Assembly: GCA_910576655.1 (NCBI GenBank) | Contig: CAJTJC010000002.1 | Location: 1-64,000 of the forward strand | Source: an uncultured Christensenella sp. | GTDB taxonomy: Bacteria > Bacillota > Clostridia > Christensenellales > Borkfalkiaceae | DNA: 64,000 nt | Direction of reading: 5' to 3' | Part shown: piece after piece, positions 25,640 through 34,993 of the stretch | Numbering within the stretch: position 1 is the first letter of the stretch | How the letters are laid out: every line of letters starts with the position of its first letter | Translations under genes and position numbers: made by a program | Notes under the pieces: model-generated | Databases searched by the model: none | The model's input: only the letters and a program-made list of their open reading frames with translations | Told to the model about the DNA's origin: nothing

Positions 25640-26329
25640 ATGCGAAAAAACGGAAGATTAATCTCATTCAGGCAGTATAAATTTACCGATTTGTTCTTTT
25701 TTGCGTTGGTGTTGGGTCTTTCCGAGCTTCTGATATTTTGCGCATTCAAATTTTGGTTCAAAACCGCTGTCGATAAATATTACGTAAATTTCATGCTCGC
25801 GCTGTCGCTTACGGTGATTATGCGCTGGGGCTGGGTCGGCGGAATTTACGCCGCCGCGGACGGGGTTATCCTCTGCGCCGTGCAGGGCGGAAGCTGGCAA
25901 AGCTATATTATCTATATAATAGGTAACGCGTGTATACTGTCCGTGCTGCTGCTTACTAAATTCGTAGGTAAGGAAAGGCTGCGCGGCAAATGGTATTTGA
26001 CGCTTGCGTATATCGTTACGGGCTGGGTATCGGTCAATTTGGGACTGACCTGCGCGGGCGCGGCGTTCGGCGGCGGCTTCGGCGCTCTTGCGGCGGTCAA
26101 CTTCGGTTTCGGCGTGTACGGCGCGCTGTCGCTTGCGGCGGCAATAGCGGTTATTATGGTTCTCCGTCGGCTTGACGGAATGTTCGAGGACCAGAAGCAT
26201 TACCTTATCCGTCAGGACAAAGAGAGGAAGGAGCGTGCCCGCCGCGACGAGTTCGGGGACGAGCCTATCGAAATAGACGAGGAGTCGGTATCGATACTCA
26301 AACGCTGGGACGACGGACTCGGCAAATAA
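25640..26329 (+). CDS. Unknown multi-pass membrane protein of the pectin locus
   Basis: 229 residues with about five or six hydrophobic helices between residues 15 and 178, including LFFFALVLGLSELLIFCAF, IIYIIGNACILSVLLL and a Gly/Ala-rich segment. A charged cytosolic tail follows (DKERKERARRDEFGDEP). The overall shape resembles ECF-type substrate-binding membrane proteins, but I see no vitamin-binding signature. There is no ribosome site before the ATG. It precedes the ABC permeases. Confidence 0.68.
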   Translation: MRKNGRLISFRQYKFTDLFFFALVLGLSELLIFCAFKFWFKTAVDKYYVNFMLALSLTVIMRWGWVGGIYAAADGVILCAVQGGSWQSYIIYIIGNACILSVLLLTKFVGKERLRGKWYLTLAYIVTGWVSVNLGLTCAGAAFGGGFGALAAVNFGFGVYGALSLAAAIAVIMVLRRLDGMFEDQKHYLIRQDKERKERARRDEFGDEPIEIDEESVSILKRWDDGLGK

Positions 26330-26346
26330 AAAATAAATAAAAATAC

Positions 26347-26386
26347 AAAGGGCGCGCCCTTTGCTTGTGTGCAAGCACACAAGCAA
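26347..26386. repeat. Two abutting perfect palindromes
   Basis: AAAGGGCG/CGCCCTTT (26347-26362) followed by a hairpin with arms TTGCTTGTGTGC and GCACACAAGCAA and an AA loop (26361-26386). There is no T-run, so it is more likely an mRNA processing or stability element between operon genes. Compare 778-817. Confidence 0.6.
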
Positions 26387-26422
26387 AATACTTTTAATAG
26401 CGATTTGGAGGAAAATTCGACA

Positions 26423-27517
26423 ATGTTCAAACTCAAATGCGACGACTTCCTTATCTACGACGAGGCGACCGGCAAATACAGCATGTCGCCCGAGCAGCAG
26501 GTAAGGGACGAAACCGAGAGGAACAAGTGGAAAAGCACGGGCTTCGGTATACTCAAAGACTGGCGTCTTTACGCCATGCTTATACCGATGATTTTGGTAT
26601 ATTTTCTCTGGAAATATATGCCGATGTACGAGCTTATCGGCTGTTTCAAGGACCCGACCACGGGCGACGGGCTTCACGTTGCGACAAACCGCTGGACGGG
26701 ACTGAGATACTTCCAGCAGCTGTTCACCGACGTAACTTACAGTCCGCAGTTTTGGCGCGCGTTCAGAAATACGTTTATAACCGCGTTTTACGGACTGCTG
26801 TTCGGCTTCCCTATGCCGATTATACTCGCGCTGTTTTTCAACGAGGTCCGCTCGAACGTGGCAAGAAGTATAATGCAGGTCTGCGTATATCTTCCCAAAT
26901 TCCTTTCGACGGTTATCGTAACCTCGCTGGTTCTGATACTCTTCCGCGGCACGGCTGCGGGCACGCAGTCGATAGGCGTGGTATCCAAGGTGTTCAGCGT
27001 GTTCGGCGCGGATTCCGCAATGGTAGAGCAGGGACTGGTATTCACCACCAAATATTACAGAGCAATTTATATAATATCCGACCTATGGGAGCACGCGGGC
27101 TACGACAGCATAGTATTCTTCGCGGCGGTAATCGCGGTTTCGCCGACCTCGTACGAGGCCGCGCAGATTGACGGCGCGGGCAAGCTTGCGCAGATGCGCT
27201 ACGTCGTTATTCCCAGCATACTGTCAACGGTCGTCATAATGCTTATAATGAAAATCGGCGGACTTCTTTCCGTAGGCTACGAAAAGATATTCCTGCTGCT
27301 CGGCACGGGTATGCTTCCCGCAGGCTCGGGCGGGGTCGCGGAAAGCAACTACGAGGTTGCGCACGTCGTTTCGACCTTTGCGAACGAGCTGTCCGCAAAC
27401 GACGCAAACAAGGCTATGGGTACGGCGGCGGAAATGCTGAACAACCTTATCGGTATGATTTTGGTAATCGGCTCCAACGCGATAGCGCGCAAGGCTTCCG
27501 ACGTTTCGCTGTATTAA
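26423..27517 (+). CDS. Carbohydrate ABC transporter permease (LplB/YtcP partner type)
   Basis: 364 residues from the ATG at 26423, with GGAGG upstream; an earlier in-frame start is within the palindromes. Six predicted membrane helices from residue 50 on, and the cytoplasmic EAA loop SYEAAQIDGAGKLAQMRYVV that contacts the ATPase. The N-terminal 50 residues are cytosolic and unusual. It forms the channel with the next gene. Confidence 0.9.
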   Translation: MFKLKCDDFLIYDEATGKYSMSPEQQVRDETERNKWKSTGFGILKDWRLYAMLIPMILVYFLWKYMPMYELIGCFKDPTTGDGLHVATNRWTGLRYFQQLFTDVTYSPQFWRAFRNTFITAFYGLLFGFPMPIILALFFNEVRSNVARSIMQVCVYLPKFLSTVIVTSLVLILFRGTAAGTQSIGVVSKVFSVFGADSAMVEQGLVFTTKYYRAIYIISDLWEHAGYDSIVFFAAVIAVSPTSYEAAQIDGAGKLAQMRYVVIPSILSTVVIMLIMKIGGLLSVGYEKIFLLLGTGMLPAGSGGVAESNYEVAHVVSTFANELSANDANKAMGTAAEMLNNLIGMILVIGSNAIARKASDVSLY

Positions 27518-27529
27518 GGGGTGCACGGT

Positions 27530-28444
27530 ATGAAAAGAAAAACAGAAGTATCAGAGCTTATATTCAGAATAGTCGCGTACTTTATCCTTATTATTTTTGC
27601 GTTAATGTGCGTCTATCCCCTGATTTACGCGCTTTCGGCGGCGTTCTCGTCAAGCGACGCGGTAAACGGCGGCAAGGTAATTTTATGGCCCGTCGGTATT
27701 CAGGGCAAGGCGTTTTTGTACGTGCTTAAAGACAACGTGTTCTGGATTAACTATTCGAATACGCTGTTCGTAACCTTCTTCGGTACGGTCTGGGCGTTAG
27801 GCTATTCGATACTCGGCGCGTACGCGCTTTCGAAAAAGAGACTGCTCGGCAGGCACGGCTTCAACTTTTTCCTCGTGTTCACGATGTGGTTCTCGGCGGG
27901 CATCATTCCCCAGTATCAGAACTATATGCAGACCGCGCAGATATTCGGCTCTATCGGCATAACCGACCTTAAATGGACCGTCGTTATCGCAATGGGTATG
28001 AACGCGACGAACATCATTCTTCTGCGTAACTCGTTCGAGGGCGTGCCCTCGGAAATAGAGGAAGCGGCGAGAATAGACGGCGCAACCGAGTTGCAGATAC
28101 TTACGAAAGTTTATATCCCCATGAGCAAGGCTACGATAGCTACGGTTGCCCTGTTCTTCGGAATTTCGCGCTGGAACGGCTATTTCTGGGCGTACAAGGT
28201 TATCCCAGGCGAACAGAGGTACAGCTGGCCCGTGCAGGTCTATATCCGCGACTTCTTGAACGAATACACGACGATAGCAAACGGCGGCAACGTCGAAACT
28301 ATGGACAGCTGGAACTATCCCTTCGCCACAACCTCGGTCCTCTACTCGATGGTAGTGTGCGCGGTAATACCCATACTTGCGATTTATCCCTTCATACAGA
28401 AGTATTTTGCAAAGGGCGTAAATATGGGCGGGGTCAAAGAGTAA
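27530..28444 (+). CDS. Carbohydrate ABC transporter permease (YtcP/AraQ type)
   Basis: 304 residues from the ATG at 27530 (AAGGGG eight bases upstream); the GTG at 27521 is less likely. Six helices and the EAA loop EIEEAARIDGATELQILTKV. Second channel subunit of the importer. Bacillus homologues take up rhamnogalacturonan or other complex uronate oligomers, which fits the GH105 and GH28 genes downstream. Confidence 0.92.
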   Translation: MKRKTEVSELIFRIVAYFILIIFALMCVYPLIYALSAAFSSSDAVNGGKVILWPVGIQGKAFLYVLKDNVFWINYSNTLFVTFFGTVWALGYSILGAYALSKKRLLGRHGFNFFLVFTMWFSAGIIPQYQNYMQTAQIFGSIGITDLKWTVVIAMGMNATNIILLRNSFEGVPSEIEEAARIDGATELQILTKVYIPMSKATIATVALFFGISRWNGYFWAYKVIPGEQRYSWPVQVYIRDFLNEYTTIANGGNVETMDSWNYPFATTSVLYSMVVCAVIPILAIYPFIQKYFAKGVNMGGVKE

Positions 28445-28446
28445 GT

Positions 28447-28569
28447 AAAAACTTCGCATATACTGCACAATACTGCGTCGGGCTGCGGCAACTTTCAGTC
28501 GCGTACTTCCGTGTACGCTCCTTCGAGTTTTCCTCGCCCTTCTTGCCTTGCTTGTATCTGCAAAGTTTT
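28447..28569. repeat. Dispersed structured intergenic repeat, copy B
   Basis: About 123 bp homologous to 14201-14320. The ends read AAAACTTCGCATATAC and, in complement, AAAACTTTGCAGATAC. The inner hairpin GCGTAC/GTACGC corresponds to TTAC/GTAA in copy A, so pairing is kept while the bases change. Confidence 0.7.
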
Positions 28570-28570
28570 A

Positions 28571-28631
28571 AAGCGTAATACTGCGCAATACGGCGTCGGG
28601 CTGCGGCAACCTTCGGTCGCGTTTACGCGAC
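28571..28631. repeat. Partial third copy of the intergenic repeat
   Basis: About 60 bp matching the left half (TACTGCGCAATAC, then GTCGGGCTGCGGCAAC), ending in its own hairpin GTCGCG-TTTA-CGCGAC. It lies directly behind copy B. Confidence 0.65.
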
Positions 28632-28678
28632 TATTCAATAAAACGACTAAATTATCATTAATATATAAGGAGAAAATA

Positions 28679-31252
28679 ATGAAAAATTTTAAAAAGCTGG
28701 CTATAGCCGCCGTATCGGTGGTTATGGCGGGAACCATGGCTATGTCCTTTACGGCGTGCGGCGATAAAAAGCCGACCGGTCCCGACGAGAACAAGGGCGA
28801 GCATACCGGCAAAGACCTTTACGGTATAATGAAGGATGACGGTACGCTGAACTACGACGCTTACAAGAGAGATAAAGAGGTTACGCTTAACCTGGCGGTC
28901 GGTCACAACAGCCTTACCACCTCGACCAGCTACCGCGACCTTAAAGCGGAAATTATAATGCCTGACGGTACAACCTACGCCGACGGTAAGTTTAAGCCCG
29001 CCTGGACGCAGATGGGCAAGGACCTTAATATTAGCTGGAACGACGTTTATACTGGAATTGCTACCAATTCAAACTTAAAAGAACTTTTAACGCAGACTCA
29101 GACAGGTAGTACCGAAAAGCTATATGCGGCAACAGACCTTTTCACTACCGACCTTTCGTATGCGGTTTCGTATTCCAACTCGGGCACGGATATTCTCAAT
29201 CTTGCGGAATATCTCGACTATATGCCCAACTTCAGGAACTTCCTCAACGAAAACCCCGTCGTTTACCTTTCGCTTTTGCAGGACGGTATGAACACCAACA
29301 ACGGTGAAGGCGAAAAAATTCTCGTTGCGCCCTACTTCGACGGATACGACGACATCGAAAGATACTGCATAATCCGCCACGACTGGGCTAAAAAGCTTTT
29401 AAACGGCGACGCTGCCGGCTCTGACGCCAAATTCGCGGAGGCGTGTGCGGAAACCACCTCGGCAACCTCGTTCATGGGCTCTACCGCTTACGAGGTGGAC
29501 GCGCTTACTGCCGACGGCAAGGACGTTCAGAAAATCAAAAAAGACTATGCGGCGGCGGCTGCAGCGGCAAAGGACGAGGCTAAGCCCCTCGGCGCGGCGT
29601 ACAAGGCGATAGCCGGCTCGGCTTACGGCAAAGAAAGCGGAAATATCGTAGATATTATGAATGAAGCGCTGAAAGCCAATAAGAACGCTACGGGCGCTCA
29701 GCTCGTAACTCTCTTCCGCGCGTATATAGACGTTTGCTACACCAAGGACGGCAAGGCTTACTTCAATTCGTCCAACCGTGCAAACCTCTTCGTGGGCTAC
29801 GATGCGTGCTGGGACGTTGACGATTTGGTCGCGATGCTCCGCTGCGTCAAGACCAACGCAAGCGTGTTGGTCGGCGCGGGCAAGACCCTCGGCGGCATTA
29901 CTCCCCGTTCGGGTCAGAACGACAGAACTCCCGATATGGTCAGCCTTGCGGGTCAGCTTTACGGCGTCCGCGGCGCTACTTCGAGAAACGAATATACCTA
30001 TATAGACAAAGCCGGCAACATGAAGGACGCCCGCAGCGAGGAGCAGTTCTATCAGGCAATGGCTAATATGAACGGACTTATGCAGGAAGGACTTATCGCT
30101 AATTATGCGAGCAAAGGAAATTTCGCGACTAACTCGGGTATAGGAACGAAGGACACCAACAAGGGACACGAGTATTTCATGGTCTACGACTATTCGCAGA
30201 CTCAGACCCTTGCGGGCTTCCTTGCCGAGGACAGCAAGGTATCCCATAAGGACTTCCCCAACGGTACCCCCAACGGCTACTACTTCGCGCCGATTATTAC
30301 GCCCGTTTCCAAATGGGACGTAAACGCGGACGGTCAGATTGCCGCGGACGAGTATTTCAGATTTACCGAAAGCTGGCGTTCGACCAAGACGAGCGGACTT
30401 GCGGCAAACGGCTCGTTGAAGAACAATCCCGACAAGCTTAAGGCTGCGCTTCAGTTTATCGATTATCTGTATTCCGAGGACGGTCAGATTGTTTCCACCT
30501 ACGGTCCCATGGCTGAAAATGCCGAGGGTGATGGCGGCTTCTGGTATAACACGCCCGCAACCGACGAGCAGGTAAGCGCTAAAAATTACTTCCGCTACAA
30601 GGGCGTAAGATATTCGGGCTCCGACTACAAGGGCAAGACTACTCCTACAATAACCGAAAACCTTTACAAGTCATTCAAGGGAGAAGCGGTAAACGGTTGG
30701 AGAGTTTCTCAGAATACTGCCGTTTCGGGCGCGGCGCTTTCGTTCACCAACTACGCGCGTATGCTTATCGGCTCTACGCTTCCCGTAGGCGTCAAGGACC
30801 AGTCGTTCGAAAACCAGCTTACCTCTAAAATGGGGCAGACGGGCGCGGGCATTGTAGGTCAGGCGCTTGCAAAGGGCGTAGTAAAGGGACTCACTCTCGA
30901 AGTTAACGCCGACAATTACTGGTACACCGCTGTTCCCACCGGACTTCCCGTAAAGAAAGCCGACCAGGATACGCTTGACAGCAATGCTCAGCTTCCGTTC
31001 AGATATATGACGGGAACCCAAAAAGACAGCAAAGACAGAAACTTCTTCAGCATTATGAACAACATAATTCTCAACGGACCTTCGGGAAACTACAACCAGC
31101 AGGACGTAAGCGTTAGCTATTCGTCTATTGAAGATTTGCTTGACGCTACCGTAGGTACGAGGAAAGTTAAAGAGCTTGCGCTGGAAAGACAAATCGTATT
31201 CAGCACCGCTTGGAATCAGGCTAAAAAATACTGGGCATATCTCAGCAAATAA
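28679..31252 (+). CDS. Large extracellular solute-binding lipoprotein
   Basis: 857 residues from the ATG at 28679 with AAGGAG upstream. Signal peptide with lipobox FTAC (Cys at about 27). It is far longer than ordinary family 1 binding proteins (450-550), like LplA/YtcQ-type proteins for complex oligosaccharides. An alanine-rich helix (DYAAAAAAAKDEAK) sits near residue 290. By position it feeds the two permeases before it. A 235-bp repeat-bearing leader separates it from them, allowing its own regulation. Confidence 0.88.
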   Translation: MKNFKKLAIAAVSVVMAGTMAMSFTACGDKKPTGPDENKGEHTGKDLYGIMKDDGTLNYDAYKRDKEVTLNLAVGHNSLTTSTSYRDLKAEIIMPDGTTYADGKFKPAWTQMGKDLNISWNDVYTGIATNSNLKELLTQTQTGSTEKLYAATDLFTTDLSYAVSYSNSGTDILNLAEYLDYMPNFRNFLNENPVVYLSLLQDGMNTNNGEGEKILVAPYFDGYDDIERYCIIRHDWAKKLLNGDAAGSDAKFAEACAETTSATSFMGSTAYEVDALTADGKDVQKIKKDYAAAAAAAKDEAKPLGAAYKAIAGSAYGKESGNIVDIMNEALKANKNATGAQLVTLFRAYIDVCYTKDGKAYFNSSNRANLFVGYDACWDVDDLVAMLRCVKTNASVLVGAGKTLGGITPRSGQNDRTPDMVSLAGQLYGVRGATSRNEYTYIDKAGNMKDARSEEQFYQAMANMNGLMQEGLIANYASKGNFATNSGIGTKDTNKGHEYFMVYDYSQTQTLAGFLAEDSKVSHKDFPNGTPNGYYFAPIITPVSKWDVNADGQIAADEYFRFTESWRSTKTSGLAANGSLKNNPDKLKAALQFIDYLYSEDGQIVSTYGPMAENAEGDGGFWYNTPATDEQVSAKNYFRYKGVRYSGSDYKGKTTPTITENLYKSFKGEAVNGWRVSQNTAVSGAALSFTNYARMLIGSTLPVGVKDQSFENQLTSKMGQTGAGIVGQALAKGVVKGLTLEVNADNYWYTAVPTGLPVKKADQDTLDSNAQLPFRYMTGTQKDSKDRNFFSIMNNIILNGPSGNYNQQDVSVSYSSIEDLLDATVGTRKVKELALERQIVFSTAWNQAKKYWAYLSK

Positions 31253-31274
31253 TTACAGGTAATACAAAGTCAAG

Positions 31275-31313
31275 AGCGTGCCCGCGCAGGGCGCGGGCGC
31301 GTTCAAATTTTTT
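31275..31313 (+). terminator. Strong stem-loop after the binding-protein gene
   Basis: A stem of about 13 bp (AGCGTGCCCGCGC with GCGCGGGCGCGTT, 3-nt loop), then CAAATTTTTT. It likely stabilises or partly terminates the binding-protein message, as often found in sugar ABC operons. Confidence 0.65.
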
Positions 31314-31326
31314 AAGGGGACACCTC

Positions 31327-31974
31327 ATGAAAACTCAGATGAGATTTCAAAAATACGTTTGTCTTGCAATGCTGATTGTCGGCGCGTTGGCAACCGTCTA
31401 TTCGTTCTGTTACGCTACGGGCGGACTTGCCGAGCTCGGCCGTCTCGTCGATACGGACAACACGTCGATGTTTTTCGCTGCCGAAGGCAAGTACGACGCT
31501 ACGCTCTTTATAGATATACAGGGCTTTAACGACGCGCTTATGTACTGCGGAATAGTTATGATTATTCTCTCCGTCGGCTTATTTGTAACGGCTTGCAATA
31601 AACGCAGAAATTACTATATAACCAACTTCGTCGCAACGGGCGTGTGCGCGGGCGGCTGCACGGTTATATCTATTATATTAATGGCTTTAAACGCCGTATG
31701 GATGGGTAAATTCCTCAACGTCGATTTCGAGGCGTGGTTGGAATACAATACCGAGGGAGCCGCGCCCTATATCGAGGCGGGACTTCCCGTACCCGAGGGC
31801 TATTCGCACTTTTCCGATTCGGCTGCCTGGTTCTACGTAGGCTTCGTGGTATACGCTTTGGTAATAATAGCGGCGGTTGCGCTGGTATTAAACCTCGTAT
31901 GGAAAATCAAGCTTATGCAGGGCGAAAAGAAATTACTTGACGGCTCCGCCGTTGAAGGGGGCTCCGCAGTATGA
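31327..31974 (+). CDS. Unknown four-helix membrane protein of the pectin transporter locus
   Basis: 215 residues with hydrophobic segments near 12-30, 72-92, 98-125 and 172-195 and an extracytoplasmic part rich in aromatic and acidic residues (FEAWLEYNTEGAAPYIEAG). AAGGGG upstream. It overlaps the next gene by four bases (ATGA). Claudin-like in layout but no known family recognised. Confidence 0.7.
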   Translation: MKTQMRFQKYVCLAMLIVGALATVYSFCYATGGLAELGRLVDTDNTSMFFAAEGKYDATLFIDIQGFNDALMYCGIVMIILSVGLFVTACNKRRNYYITNFVATGVCAGGCTVISIILMALNAVWMGKFLNVDFEAWLEYNTEGAAPYIEAGLPVPEGYSHFSDSAAWFYVGFVVYALVIIAAVALVLNLVWKIKLMQGEKKLLDGSAVEGGSAV

Positions 31975-32564
31975 AAAGAAAAGCGACCGTAAACCCCGTT
32001 ATCCGTGACGATATTCAGCGTTACACCAAAAACAAGCTTGCATCGTCGCTTGCGCTTTTGGGACTGATTTGCTGCTGCGCGTATTTTATCGTGCTGTATT
32101 CGCAGGTCAAAAACAACAACTACTACTATAAGTGGCCTATCGCGCTCGACGTAATTTATAATCTTATTTTCCTGCTGTTTGCGTTCCTGTTCTCAGAGCA
32201 GGTCAAGAACTACGACCGTAAGCTTTTCTGGCTTCAGACGTTTTTCGGCGCAATGCAGATTGTACGTATTTTCTGGCTGCCCCTTGCGGGCGTTACCGAA
32301 ACGCTGTACCCCGTGCTTGCGGGCATTGCGTACAACGGCAGGGTGCTCGGCTCGGGCGCGTTCATAAGCATGGTTGTGTTCCTTGCGGCGTCGGGCGCGT
32401 TCATTATCGCATCGGGCATAATCGGATATATCCGTTCCAAGAGCCTTGACGTTTTCAACAAAAAGCTTGAAAGCGGCGAAGTCAGCGTAGAAGAGACCTT
32501 GAAAGAGCTTGACGCGGCTGACGAAAGCGCGGCGGCGGTTACTAAGGAGGCGACGAATGCCTGA
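31971..32564 (+). CDS. Unknown membrane protein of the pectin transporter locus
   Basis: 197 residues, four hydrophobic segments (LASSLALLGLICCCAYFIVL, VIYNLIFLLFAFLF, MQIVRIFWLPLAG and a Gly/Ala/Ile-rich one), then a charged tail with an acidic C-terminus. Start coupled to the previous gene; the end overlaps the ATPase start by eight bases. Co-translation with the ATPase suggests a link with the transporter. Confidence 0.7.
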   Translation: MKRKATVNPVIRDDIQRYTKNKLASSLALLGLICCCAYFIVLYSQVKNNNYYYKWPIALDVIYNLIFLLFAFLFSEQVKNYDRKLFWLQTFFGAMQIVRIFWLPLAGVTETLYPVLAGIAYNGRVLGSGAFISMVVFLAASGAFIIASGIIGYIRSKSLDVFNKKLESGEVSVEETLKELDAADESAAAVTKEATNA

Positions 32565-33666
32565 CGTTAAAATCGAACATTTAGACAAGGTTTACGACGG
32601 CGGAGTTCAGGCCGTATACGACTTTAATCTCGATATAAAGGACGGCGAGTTTATCGTCCTCGTAGGGCCGTCGGGCTGCGGCAAATCCACCACCCTTCGA
32701 ATGGTGGCGGGGCTGGAAGACATTACGGGCGGCAAGCTATTAATCGACGGCAAGGACTGTACGCGTCTCCCGCCTAAGGACAGGGATATAGCAATGGTTT
32801 TCCAGAACTACGCCCTGTACGGTCACATGACTATTTACGAAAACATGGCGTTTTCGCTTACGCTGCGCAAAGAGGATAAGCAGCTTATTCACCGCAAGGT
32901 TATGGCCGCGGCGGAAATTCTCGACCTTAAAAGCCAGCTTAACAAAAAGCCCAAGCAGCTTTCCGGCGGTCAGCGTCAGCGCGTTGCAATGGGACGCGCG
33001 ATAGTGCGCAACCCCAAGGTGTTCCTCTTCGACGAGCCTCTTTCCAACCTCGACGCAAAGCTTCGCGGTTCTATGAGAAGGGAAATAATGCTGCTGCACA
33101 AAAAGCTTAACGCAACCATGATGTACGTCACGCACGACCAGACCGAGGCTCTGACTCTTGCCGACAGAATAGTATGCATGTCAATGGGTCACGTTCAGCA
33201 GATAGGCAAACCTATCGAGCTGTACGAGCACCCCGCAAATACCTTCGTCGCTACGTTTATCGGGCTTCCGCCCATGAATATGTTCGAAGGTAAAATCGAA
33301 AACGGTAAGTTCGTTTGCGACCTGTTCGAGTATCCCTTGAACGACGAGCAGAAGAGCGCGCTTGCAGAGTACGAGGGTCAGCCCGTAATAATGGGCTGCC
33401 GTCCCGAAAACGTCACGCGCAGCGGCAACGTAAAGCTTACCGTAACCAACAACGAAAATCTGGGTATGAACAGCCTTATTCACGGCAAGATAGGCGGCGT
33501 AAAAATCGTCGTCGCCAAGTTTGCGGAATGGTGCAGCTTTAAAGAGGGGGACGAAATTCAAATCGGCTTCGACGAGAAAATGACCCACTTCTTTGAGATG
33601 CCCAAAACGACGGTGAACGAAAAGGGTGAGCAGACCGTAACAGAGTACGGAAAGGCGATAAGATAA
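32557..33666 (+). CDS. Carbohydrate ABC transporter ATPase (MsmX/UgpC type)
   Basis: 369 residues from the ATG at 32557, seven bases after AAGGAGG; the longer frame from 32509 lies inside the previous gene. Walker A GPSGCGKSTT, signature LSGGQRQRVAMGRA, Walker B FLFDEPLSNLDAK and a C-terminal MOBE domain. It energises the importer of this locus. It has the same length as the ATPase at 14368 but diverged sequence. Confidence 0.93.
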   Translation: MPDVKIEHLDKVYDGGVQAVYDFNLDIKDGEFIVLVGPSGCGKSTTLRMVAGLEDITGGKLLIDGKDCTRLPPKDRDIAMVFQNYALYGHMTIYENMAFSLTLRKEDKQLIHRKVMAAAEILDLKSQLNKKPKQLSGGQRQRVAMGRAIVRNPKVFLFDEPLSNLDAKLRGSMRREIMLLHKKLNATMMYVTHDQTEALTLADRIVCMSMGHVQQIGKPIELYEHPANTFVATFIGLPPMNMFEGKIENGKFVCDLFEYPLNDEQKSALAEYEGQPVIMGCRPENVTRSGNVKLTVTNNENLGMNSLIHGKIGGVKIVVAKFAEWCSFKEGDEIQIGFDEKMTHFFEMPKTTVNEKGEQTVTEYGKAIR

Positions 33667-33676
33667 GGAGGGCGCA

Positions 33677-34291
33677 ATGGAAGAAGTAAAGAATATTCAA
33701 CCCGACAACACGCCGTCCAAGGGCGCGAAATTCGCCGCCGCCTTGAAGGAATGGGGGCGCAAAAGAATAGTTGCGCTTAAAGTAAAGCCGCAGACTATTC
33801 CGCTTGCGGTAATGGTTATAACAACCGTGTACTTTATGCTCGTACTGTTTTCGGTGTCCAAGGCTGTGCAGTACGCGGCGAATGATACGCATACCTCCGC
33901 AACGGGAATTTGCGTGTTTATAACCACGCTGCTGTCGCTGCTTTATCTCGTCAGCTTTTTAAACGCGTTTCCCAAACGCAAAAAACCCAACGTATTTTTT
34001 ATCGTGCTCGTAGGCGTAATGATTGCAGGACAGCTTGCGTGCGATTTGGTATACTATATCCAGATGAACGCGTGCATAAACGGCTTACAGCTCAGCGGTT
34101 CGCCTATGGATATTGCCTGCCGCGCGGCTCAGCCGTACGTAATCGGACATATAGTACTGCTCGCCTTATCGGCGATAGTGTTCGCGTTGCTTCCCGTTTA
34201 CGCAAAGCTTATCCGCAAAATCGATACTTCGGTTAAGCTCGAATCGGCGACCGAAAATATGAACGGTAAAATCGATATTCAGGAAGATTAA
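33677..34291 (+). CDS. Unknown membrane protein of the pectin transporter locus
   Basis: 204 residues. A basic N-terminus, then hydrophobic segments near 45-65, 78-98, 108-130 and 158-178. AAGGAGG upstream. The layout matches the four-helix proteins at 31327 and 31971, so the three may form a family or complex. A terminator-like hairpin follows. Confidence 0.68.
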   Translation: MEEVKNIQPDNTPSKGAKFAAALKEWGRKRIVALKVKPQTIPLAVMVITTVYFMLVLFSVSKAVQYAANDTHTSATGICVFITTLLSLLYLVSFLNAFPKRKKPNVFFIVLVGVMIAGQLACDLVYYIQMNACINGLQLSGSPMDIACRAAQPYVIGHIVLLALSAIVFALLPVYAKLIRKIDTSVKLESATENMNGKIDIQED

Positions 34292-34298
34292 TAACCCG

Positions 34299-34330
34299 AT
34301 AACCGACAAAGCTTTTTGTCGGTTATTTTT
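34299..34330 (+). terminator. Intra-operon terminator or attenuator
   Basis: A 12-bp perfect stem ATAACCGACAAA-GCTT-TTTGTCGGTTAT and a T-run, 13 bp before the next gene of the same direction. It divides the transporter genes from the glycosidase genes. Confidence 0.85.
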
Positions 34331-34342
34331 CAAGAGATAACT

Positions 34343-34993
34343 ATGGCAAAAAAGAAGAAATTCAAAGAGACTACAATCGAAAACTTTTACGACCTTAAAA
34401 CCGAAAAGGTGGACGAGCTGGTCGCAGCGCTCAAAGGCGAGGACGTTTCCGAGTACGGCGAGGTGTCCATGAAAATATCCGACTGTACGGGCGTCGGCGG
34501 CGGAAACAAGGAATTCAATCCCTACCGCACCGACTTTCTTTCGCGTATTCCGGTGTTTTTAAAGGCTTTTTTCGTCAAGTGGTGGTTCGCAGGCATGGTC
34601 TGCTTTTTCGTCAATATCGGACTGGGCATCGTAGTTCAGTCTACGGTTGACCTGCTCGTTCTCGACGGCATAGTGTTGGGTCTGGTTGCGGATTTGTTCG
34701 TAAACCCGCTTTTCAAATTTATGGAAACCGACAGGCGCGAATACAACGCGTATATGATGTTTCCCTTCCCGTTCAAGGCGTACTGGACTTTCTTTACCAA
34801 CGTGCTGTATTACGTCGGCGTGGCGATAATCGTAAATTACGTTTACAACCTCGTAAATATGCTGTTCAGCTTCCCCATAGAGCCGCTGTCCTGGGCGCTT
34901 ATAGTGCTGGTTGTGGATATGGCGTTTATCGGAATTAAAGATTTGGCGGTGCATCTCGTTAAAAACCGCAAAAGAGAGGAAATAAATGTTTAA
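34343..34993 (+). CDS. Unknown membrane protein upstream of the pectinases
   Basis: 216 residues from the ATG at 34343. A charged N-terminal 70 residues, then helices near 80-130 and 150-205 (FAGMVCFFVNIGLGIVV, LYYVGVAIIVNYVYNLVNMLF). It overlaps the GH28 gene by eight bases. Homologues beside sugar transporters are familiar from Clostridia, but no function is assigned. Confidence 0.7.
   Translation: MAKKKKFKETTIENFYDLKTEKVDELVAALKGEDVSEYGEVSMKISDCTGVGGGNKEFNPYRTDFLSRIPVFLKAFFVKWWFAGMVCFFVNIGLGIVVQSTVDLLVLDGIVLGLVADLFVNPLFKFMETDRREYNAYMMFPFPFKAYWTFFTNVLYYVGVAIIVNYVYNLVNMLFSFPIEPLSWALIVLVVDMAFIGIKDLAVHLVKNRKREEINV

Noticed and set aside
25664..26677. Minus-strand reading frame of 337 codons
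   Set aside because: Antisense to the membrane protein and permease, which have good motifs; the frame has no signal of its own.
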